Assembly: GCF_036373705.1 (NCBI RefSeq) | Contig: NC_089866.1 | Coordinates: 8,199,501 to 8,263,500, forward strand | From: Amia ocellicauda | Taxonomy: Eukaryota; Chordata; Actinopteri; Amiiformes; Amiidae | DNA: 64,000 nucleotides | Direction: 5' to 3' | Notes under the pieces: model-generated | What the model was told of the DNA's origin: nothing | Databases searched by the model: none | The model's input: the letters and a program-made list of their open reading frames with translations, nothing else | Shown: piece by piece, positions 56,520 through 64,000 of the stretch | Numbering within the stretch: the first letter of the stretch is position 1 | How the letters are laid out: each line of letters begins with the position of its first letter | Position numbers and translations under genes: made by a program

Positions 56520-57136
56520 ACTGAAACACAGTGACAGTGCCAAACACATACACACAGACCAGTGGCACAGTGGTAAAAAATAAACCCTTATGACACTTCT
56601 GTGACTGCCTGAATTAGTCCACCCACTGACTGAATACAGAATAATTATGTAAAATATTGCATATATTTTTTACATGTATGTATATATGTATATGTATAGT
56701 TTTTTTAAGCTGTATTGAAGTTTATTTCTACAAAACTTTGACTTGGGGGTTGGTGCACTCCATATATTACCATAAAGAATAATCATTTGACATGAAAACA
56801 GTTCATAACCAGAAAACACGCAGTGTCCTCACCACATTGAACAGATGATTTTACACTGGAGTTGTTAATTTAATGCCATATCACGTCAGCTGAACTTTTC
56901 ATACAAACACAGAACCGTTTTCATTTCAATTCGATGTGAAGCACTTCGCCTGGACACGCTATGATAAAAAATAAAAACGTTTTCTATAGACCTGATACGT
57001 GTGGACACTGTAATAATATAAACGCAATAGCAAACCTTGCTAGACTGGTACTCAAGGCAACCCACCCCAGTGATATATAACATAATAACATAACTGCACT
57101 ACCACCGCTAAGACGTGCCAGGCTGGCGAGGCTTAC
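54312..57136 (-). other. tmc5 first intron
   Basis: 2.8 kb from the leader-exon donor CCAAG|GTAAGC to the acceptor TTGTAACCAG. It contains a (CA)n repeat at 56487-56517 and AT-rich sequence; no gene was recognised. An alternative first coding exon could lie here but none was identified. Confidence 0.6.
56487..56517. repeat. (CA)n microsatellite in tmc5 intron 1
   Basis: About 15 uninterrupted CA units. Confidence 0.95.
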
Positions 57137-57340
57137 CTTGGCTGAGCGGGTCAGGCAGACTTTTGAAAGCTGGTTTCGCAGTTCCCTTTCCTTTCCAAAC
57201 AGAAAGAAATGCACTATTTACGCTCAGTATAAAATGAAGCTGTGTGTGCCCCTGTGTGCCGCCGGGCTGCCGCAGTGGAGAGGTGCTGAGCGGCAGACAC
57301 TGAGGCAGCACTGCTCGGGCTCTTACTTCAGCTCACTGTG
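57137..57340 (-). other. Probable tmc5 leader exon
   Basis: A strong donor, CCAAG|GTAAGC, at 57137/57136 faces the acceptor at 54312. Read in the frame that joins the next exon, this exon is open only back to a TGA at 57335-57333 and has no ATG. An ATG at 57214 in another frame stops soon after the splice. The exon is therefore taken as untranslated. Its 5' border is a guess, based on the CCAAT box at 57396-57400. Confidence 0.45.
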
Positions 57341-58242
57341 GTCCCGCTCCCGCAGCGCAGCTGTCCGCAGTTCTGCGCCGGTCTGCGCTGCTCCACCAAT
57401 GGGATCAGCGGGATTGTGCAGCTCTACGCAGATCCACGGATCTCTTCGCTACCAGACCGTGACCAGTATATATAACGTTGCCACCTCCCGGAACTTGGGC
57501 TGATATGAATGCGATTTACAATTCACACCTGTACCTGCTTTACTGCTGTCCTGCACCGCAGCTGCGTTATCCTACAACTTCCCCGTTCTGAATGTATTGC
57601 AAATGTGTAACAGTAACAGTAATAGCCAGAGGATGAACACATAACGGCTACATATCTATCAGTCTATCTATTCAGATTGTAGTGGATGGCAATTTTAAAT
57701 GGTAAATATTACAAAACCTCTACAGCACTGCTGTCCAACGAACGTGGGTTTCTTTATTTAAAACTAAATCCTGCTTTAATGTTGCGAATGAGGGATCTGA
57801 CACCGATTCCCAATGTACCTGCATGCATGGCCTATAGCCTACATAACACATACATGAAAAACTGGGTCATAAATTCATTGTTAATAATAATTGGACCAAA
57901 CCGACACAGCTGGGTCAGCACTGGTGCTGCTGCATTGTCGACCGGGGGGGCATTAGCACTGTTTGAAACTTTGTAACAGAGAACATGAAATACCTCTTTC
58001 CCCCAATGTCCCCCAATGTCGCCCAGTTTCCCCCGGTTTCCCCCTGGCTTTCATTCCCACACATGAGGGCGTTCACCCGCCGTGGCTGCCCTGCTCCTCC
58101 GCCGGGGGCGCTGCACCGGCGCTGACACCGGGGTCGGATTACAGGAGGCAGGACGGGACAGCGCCTGGGACAGAAACCCGGGATCCGGCATTTGCCCCGC
58201 TCGCATCGGGACGGTTTTCAGGACAGCCTCACCCCGGCTCGG
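57341..58242. promoter_or_regulatory. Divergent tmc5/tmc7 promoter region
   Basis: The region lies between the tmc5 leader exon and the tmc7 start codon. It contains a CCAAT box (57396-57400), a palindromic TATA-like TATATATA (57467-57474), a C-rich 10-bp tandem repeat (58001-58050) and a CpG-rich block from 58060 into tmc7 exon 1. Two CTCF/GC-box-like GGGGGCGC motifs lie near 58104 and 58313. Confidence 0.45.
58001..58050. repeat. C-rich 10-bp tandem repeat
   Basis: Five units of 10 bp, the first two identical (CCCCAATGTC) and the next three degenerate. The C-runs give the minus strand five G-runs spaced by five to seven bases, compatible with a G-quadruplex, just upstream of the tmc7 start codon. 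Confidence 0.8.
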
Positions 58243-61200
58243 ATGGAGACGGACTCGGGTAAGCATGACGCGACCGGGCCAGGCTGGCGTGGCCGGGTTT
58301 GAGCGCCGCAGCCGGGGGCGCCTGCACAGACTCCGGGCGGTGGGAACACAACTTTCCCCGGAAGTCAGATTCCAACCGCAACTTGTTGTTTTCCTGCACT
58401 GGACAGGGTTCACTTCTCTCAACACACACACCACATGTGTCATACATGACAAACCACCCGGCAACCTGTGTGTAGTGTTTAAAGCGGGATTCATTTCTAA
58501 TAAACATACATGTTTGTGTAGTTCAGCTCCCAAGTTAGCTTTGCATAATCGCAGCCGGACAAGTCTAGACAGTGTATGGATGCTGATGTGCACGGAAAGG
58601 CATTGCTCCATACTGACTGTGCTGTCATAGCTGAGTTCATGATAAAGCCTGAGTTTATATCTCAATGGAGATCATAAAAAACAGCACTGCAGGTTGTGGG
58701 CAGTGTTGTTGTACCCCTGAGCAAAATACTTCACTTAGATTGCTCCAGTAAAATGCCCAGCTGTATAAATGGGTACAAATGTAAGTCGCCCTGGATAAGA
58801 GTGTCTGCTAAATGACAAATAATGTAATGTAATGTGCACCTTGTGATAACCATCCCATACTGTTATTATTATGATATATATGTTGGTGGTGGTAGTAGTC
58901 TACCACAAGTAATATTGTTTCTGGTCAAGTTTAGTTATAGCAAATTACCTTTAATGTGCCTGGTTTGTTGATAGCTCTTCCCTTGTGTCAGCTTGGACAC
59001 ACACAGTAAGTGGACAACATAGTGTTTATAGATTAAAGTGTTTCTTTCCCAGGTGTTTTTGTTTTTCACCTGAATATATAGCCTACCCTGTGAAACCAAA
59101 AGCAGTTATTGAAAAAATAGATAGGATTGGCGCAGTACATGCCTCATGTTGACTTCAGTCACACAATGTAATTCATATGCTAATAAATAAAGAGAAGGCT
59201 AAGTATAATTATCCAGTTTTTATTGTGCCTTTTTTGTGTACACCTTTAGGTCCTGGGTTTGATTACTTTTTTATGATTATTGTTGAGTGTTACCTGATGA
59301 AAAGGGAATAAAGCAGTTGTCGGATTTTGTAAACACTCTTTTCCATGTAGTTCTTATTGTCCCTTAGTGTTGACTGAGGCAGTGTCCACAGCTGTCTTTA
59401 TAAAGGGCTGGTATGTGATGTTGAATGCATCTGATTTGTTGAACAGGAGAATACTTATGTTTTGCTAAAGAGCACAGATCTTCATCCAGAAACAATCCCA
59501 CTTTTATAATCTTTTTACTTTTCATTGTACAAAGAAACAAACAAAAACATTCCTCTTCTATGCTGCCTTCAGAACAACACAATTGCCTGTATTCCTTTTC
59601 TTGTTCATCCAGAAACTGAATTGTGCCCTGTTCAATAATGGCCTTTATGTAACCTTTAATCATTTGTTTATTTACATATGCTCTGAATTGAGCTGCATTC
59701 AGTCGGTCTTGTTCCCCGTCTCTGACCCCTGTCGTTGTGCTCTACAGTTTTCTACTCGGCTGCCACTGGGCTGGCCAGTAACCCGCTGCTGGACCAGCTG
59801 CCAAGCTACCAGTCCCTCCTGTACCGCAGGAAGCCGTCCGCAGTGGGCAGCGCTCGGAGACGGAGCCAGCGAAATGGATCGACTTCCAGTGGCAGGGGGA
59901 CAGGGCACAGGGCAGAGGAGAGAGCGACAGCCCCTGACACCCAGCGTCCGGTCTACGAGCTGCCCATCAACATGGCGGAGAAGAGGAGAGCCAGGTGAGC
60001 AGGGTCCTCTCCCATCCCCTCCACCCAGAATAAGCAGACCCTGTCCTATGTAATCGCCCCAGTCCCCTGACTTCTGAAACAGTTCCACTACATTTGAGAG
60101 AGTGTGACGAGGTGACGTACCAGTGTGGCGCAGTGCGTATCGCTTGGCTCGTGGGGTTTGTGCTTCCAGCGTGCGCCATTGATATGCTTCTGTGCAATGC
60201 AAGAGCCTTCAATAATTCAGAGCTCTTGTGGGAGGGGTGTGTTGAGAGTTACTTCCCATTACTGCGGCTCATTACTGCAGGCTGAGCTGTCCCCCTGCTG
60301 CAGTCTGCCTTTTGAAGCAGTAGAAAAGGAATAAAGATCAGGTTACTGGAGATTCATTTGTTTCCCCTTTGCATGTGAGATCAGCATTTTTGAGTTCCCA
60401 CTCCAGAGAGTTGGCCCAAGCAGGCATCAACCTAGAGCTCCCATCCCCAGCTCTGCCACCCTATGATTTTCTTAATAAATAAGATGATATTTTGAAGCTG
60501 AAGTGGATTTCACTGGTGTACATGGCTTGTTTGGATCTTCTTACTGGAGTGTTTTCATGCTGTGTTTATACAATTGTGTTAATATCTTGTGTAGTGGATA
60601 TCTGTGAGACCCCTGGCGTAATGTGAAGAAGAGAAAATTGGAAGGTGGCACATGTAATGTAGGCTATTTATTTTTCAAAGCTGACACTTCATGTATGAAA
60701 TATTAACTTTATTCTTAAAAAAAAAAAACTTGTAGAGTTAATTGGTTTTCTACTTCAAGCCTTAAAACATTACCCTAAAGGTAACCAGGCTTCAATCACA
60801 ATGGTAAGGATACAGTTTACCAACTGTCTACACAGGACAATAAAATATATATGCCGGAAGCTGCTATGACAGAAAGGAACATGAACCCTGAAAAACTTGT
60901 CGGCTAGCACAGATTCAATTGTATGCACTGTTTTGAAAGCTGTGATTTCCTGTACTTTGTGATCAATCACTCAGCTGGTGTATGAATTAAAATACAGCTT
61001 ATTGAGAAGCTTTATGGGGATATTGTAGTATGTTTCTATAAACTTGCATCATACGTTTTCTACATCCACATTTCTACCCCAGGTCCCAGATATCCTGTTT
61101 AAAATCTCAGTAGGCCATATTGATAAAACTTCCTCACCCTGTTCAATCTACCAGGCCTTTAAAAACAAAAACAATCAATAATATACTCTATAAAAGAAAC

Positions 61201-63799
61201 AAGAATCATTTTGATTTTGGTAACTCTTAAATAAGCACACTGAAAGATTAATGTGGCACTTCCATACTTCTTTGCTTGGCTCAGTATGTTTTGTACTGGT
61301 TTATGCTGGTTTGGGGTTTGTTGGGGCTGAGGCCTGGTCTTGGCTGGCAGCGAAGACTCACTGGTTGTCCTTGTGTTTGTGCGTGTGCCAGGGAGCAGCG
61401 CATCGAGCAATGCAAGGACCTCAAAAGCTGGGAGCAGTGGCGTCTTAGTGTGAGACGCTCCTGGAAGAGGTTCAGGGAGGAGACGTCGGAGGTCCTGTCT
61501 ACATTGGAGCTGTGGAGGGGAGACATCCATGTCATAGAGGGTGAGCGCGGCCCACCAACTTCACTCATGGAAACGATGTTCTGTTTGACTTCCTGTTCAA
61601 GGACCAAATGCCGGCTTTTATATGCTGTGGAAGTCAACACAATATATTTGCAGTGTGTTAGATTATTGTGTGGGAACTCTGCAGCTGTCATTCAACGAGA
61701 GCCTTTTGTGATCACACTTCCCTATGTTTCTTCTCTAGGGAAATTTGGCACCGGTATCCTCTCATATTTCTCCTTCCTGCGCTTCCTGGTTCTGCTCAAC
61801 TTCATCATCTTCCTGCTCATGTTCAGCTTCGTCACCCTGCCCATCATCATCGCGTCTCACGGACTGGCCAACATCACCTTCCCCAGCCAAGGAGGTAATT
61901 TGTCCATCAAGTGAAACTAAAAGACTCCCCACTCCTGGCACGTTGAGGTTTTAAGAGCTGCTTTTATAGACCAGTGCCAGGCGATGGATGTGTTTGCATA
62001 ATAGATGTGTGACGTTCAGATAACGACATTGCTTTTTCTGCTTTGAGAAAGTTTGTACCAGGATCCTGCAGCGGGTTCAAGCCTGAAACATTCCCAGCAG
62101 TGTACAATGGGAGTCTTAATAGTTAACCCCTGCTTCTGTCTGTTGTTAATGAAAGAGATCCTGAAGGTTGAGAGAAAATGCAGGACTAGGGTTTAACAGT
62201 GCCTGGCAGGGCTTTGGCCATACTGGATGATGTGAACAGTCAGGTGCTGATGCTGTCTGTGTCTGCAGGCAATTGCAGTGACTACCCGAGCAGCATGCGT
62301 CAAGGCCTGGTCCTCTTCCATCAGTACATCATTGACCTGCTCTCTGGGACGGTATGTGCAGCCGGAAGCCTGTTGGGTTACTAAAATGCCGATGTTGTAT
62401 GTGAGGGTGTGTAACTGTTTTGTGAAGCCACCAATAATAACCAGATAACTTCCCCCAGATCTAATATCTAATTTTGTCAAAGCCAGTGATTAGAAAGGCT
62501 TTTTGACTTGTACATGGGAAAATACATGTATGTACCCTGCAGACTAAATGTACCTGGATGAACAGCCAACAAAAATAAACCCAAAAAAACAACTGATATG
62601 ACCTTCTGTGCAGTGGGTTCCTGTTGTGTATGTTTGGTCTACGCCCATCTGCTAGATTACAACAGTCTCTCCCCGTCTCCTGTGATATAGGGTTTCCTGG
62701 AGCAGACCTACCTCTTCTATGGCTATTACAAAGTGGACACTGTGCAGTTCCTTAACATAACCTATAAAGTCCCTCTGGCCTACCTGCTGGTGACCTTCGC
62801 CTATCTCTTCCTCAGTCTCATCTGGATTGTGAAAAGGTAATTCGGGGGCCTGTACCTCTCAAGTTTGGTGTGTTCTTGACACTTTTTCAGCAGCAAGTGT
62901 GTTGTACAACTTTGTATTCATTGGGAAGTAAAGAAGCACAGGTTGTTGGTGGTGGATTAAGGTGTGTTGTCATTGCGATTTAGAAGTTGTGTCCTTTCTG
63001 CAGGTCTGTGGCGGGTTTCAAACAAAACCTGGTGCAGGATGAGGACCGTTTCCAGAGTTTCTGCAACAAGATCTTTGCTGGCTGGGACTTCTGCATCACG
63101 GATGAGAACGCGGCCAAACTGAAGCGCAGCAGCCTGCTCTATGAGTTGAAGGTGAGCAGCCCGATTTGGCCATCAGCTGCTGTAGAGCTGTGACCGGAGT
63201 CCCCCCCGGACTCTGATCACCCAATGTGTAAAGGTTAGAGCTGGAGAGAGAAAAGAGGCAGAAGGTTCTGGGATAGAGCGGTGGCAGCATTCCTGAGCTC
63301 CTCAGACGCACTCAACATGCTCTCTTGTGTGCAGACAGACCTGGAGGAGGAGAGAATCAAGCAGAAGATCGCCGACCGCACGCGCAGGGACAAGTGCCGC
63401 ATCTACCTGCTTAGGTTGGTCCTCAACCTGTTTGTGGTGGCAGTGCTGGCGGTCTGCTTTTACTGCATCTACAGGGCCACCATCTTCTCACAGGAGGGCC
63501 AGGTGAGACACAGGGCTCAGAAAGGTTGTTGGGGGTGGGGGGGCCTTCAGAAGAAATTCAGATCCCTCTCATGCAACAAACACAATCATGCTGGTGTGTA
63601 GGGGAGCTGAGCCTTGATACTGCTTCCTTCTCATGGCACAGATCAGTCAGTCGAAGAACTTCATCCTGGACCTGATCATAGAGTACCTGCCCTCCATCGT
63701 CATCACTCTGGCCAACTTCATCACACCGCTGATGTTCGACAGCATCATCCAGTTCGAGGACTACCCCCCCGCCTTCGAGATCAGATTCACACTGATAAG
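58243..63799 (+). CDS. tmc7: Transmembrane channel-like protein 7 (partial, right edge)
   Basis: TMC7 is a multipass membrane protein of the transmembrane channel-like family. Exons read: 58243-58258, 59748-59994, 61392-61540, 61739-61894, 62269-62351, 62691-62836, 63004-63151, 63335-63502 and 63642-63799. The first 423 codons are visible; the last exon ends in phase 2 at AG|GTGGGA and the gene continues past the window. Family signatures are [13 protein letters not shown] (compare human TMC7 ELPSYRS), [29 protein letters not shown]-type sequence, and [15 protein letters not shown]. Four membrane segments are visible: about 147-172, 235-262, 341-363 and 384-405. The signature CWE region lies beyond the edge. 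The start METDS, ending its exon at phase 1, is short but sits in a CpG-rich first exon; an alternative upstream start was not seen. Confidence 0.92.
58259..59747 (+). other. tmc7 intron 1
   Basis: 1.5 kb intron (CGG|GTAAGC to CTCTACAG). It holds the SINE tail at 58696-58836 and a tRNA-B-box-like GGGTTTGATTAC near 59255, perhaps another SINE scrap. The minus-strand frame at 59364-59663 has no known domain. Confidence 0.65.
58696..58836 (+). mobile_element. 3' part of a fish tRNA-derived SINE
   Basis: The block contains CCCCTGAGCAAAATACTTCA, TTGCTCCAGTAAAATGCCCA and CCCTGGATAAGAGTGTCTGC, ending in AATGTAATGTAATGT repeats. This conserved 3' tail is widespread in ray-finned fish SINEs. The tRNA-like head is missing, so the copy is truncated. 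Confidence 0.8.
59995..61391 (+). other. tmc7 intron 2
   Basis: 1.4 kb intron. A tRNA-A-box-like stretch (GTGGCGCAGTGCG, about 60124-60136) lacks a matching B box. Otherwise AT-rich with nothing recognised. Confidence 0.6.
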
Positions 63800-64000
63800 G
63801 TGGGATGGGATGGATGTGCAGAGAGCAAATGGACAGGCGCTGTGGGATTTTATATCTTATGATTATTTCTTATTTCGGTGAATATAAAGCATACCGTGGG
63901 TATAATTTAAAAATATAAATATTATATTTATATTATAAAAAACTTAAATATTACAAAAATATGTGACCTGATAACAAAAGGGAAGAAACCAGAGCTTAGT
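63800..64000 (+). other. tmc7 intron running off the window
   Basis: AT-rich intron start; the next tmc7 exon is outside the window. Confidence 0.75.

Noticed and set aside
60112-60190. Possible tRNA gene
   Set aside because: An A-box-like GTGGCGCAGTGCG is present, but there is no B box and no cloverleaf could be drawn.

Overview
The window looks like nuclear DNA of a ray-finned fish. Six vertebrate gene families are recognisable, all with GT-AG introns, GC-rich exons and AT-rich introns and spacers. There are many dinucleotide and trinucleotide microsatellites and a SINE tail of a kind common in fish. The species cannot be fixed from sequence alone; a gar, bowfin or early-branching teleost would all fit. 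No bacterial, viral, CRISPR or complete mobile-element gene was seen.

Layout: 1-2790 is the upstream flank of pigq. pigq (+, 2836-7475) encodes a 592-residue subunit of the enzyme that starts GPI-anchor synthesis. A 7-9 kb gene-free spacer follows. rab40c (+, 17897-29665) encodes a 279-residue Rab GTPase with a SOCS box, and has a long 3' untranslated region to about 33.17 kb. wfikkn1 (+, 35049-37412) encodes a secreted multidomain protease inhibitor and GDF8/GDF11-binding protein. mettl26 (-, 39993-38381) encodes a small methyltransferase-like protein and lies tail to tail with wfikkn1. tmc5 (-, 54207-42238, 21 coding exons plus an upstream leader exon) and tmc7 (+, 58243 to beyond the right edge) are transmembrane channel-like genes. 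They lie head to head across about 1 kb of promoter-like DNA.

The order pigq-rab40c-wfikkn1-mettl26 is that of human 16p13.3, while human TMC5 and TMC7 lie elsewhere on the same arm (16p12.3). The window is therefore a compact, conserved vertebrate linkage block. The genes share no pathway; the links between them are positional: a convergent 3' end pair, a divergent promoter pair, and CTCF-like sites in the flanks and 3' regions. I found no convincing new system. The best leads are the (CT)n polypyrimidine tract of a tmc5 intron, an in-frame retainable pigq intron, the wfikkn1/mettl26 3' overlap, the tmc5/tmc7 divergent promoter with a C-rich 10-bp repeat, and the uncertain start codons of wfikkn1 and tmc5. 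Exon boundaries were read by hand from splice consensus, frame and remembered family similarity; no alignment was run.
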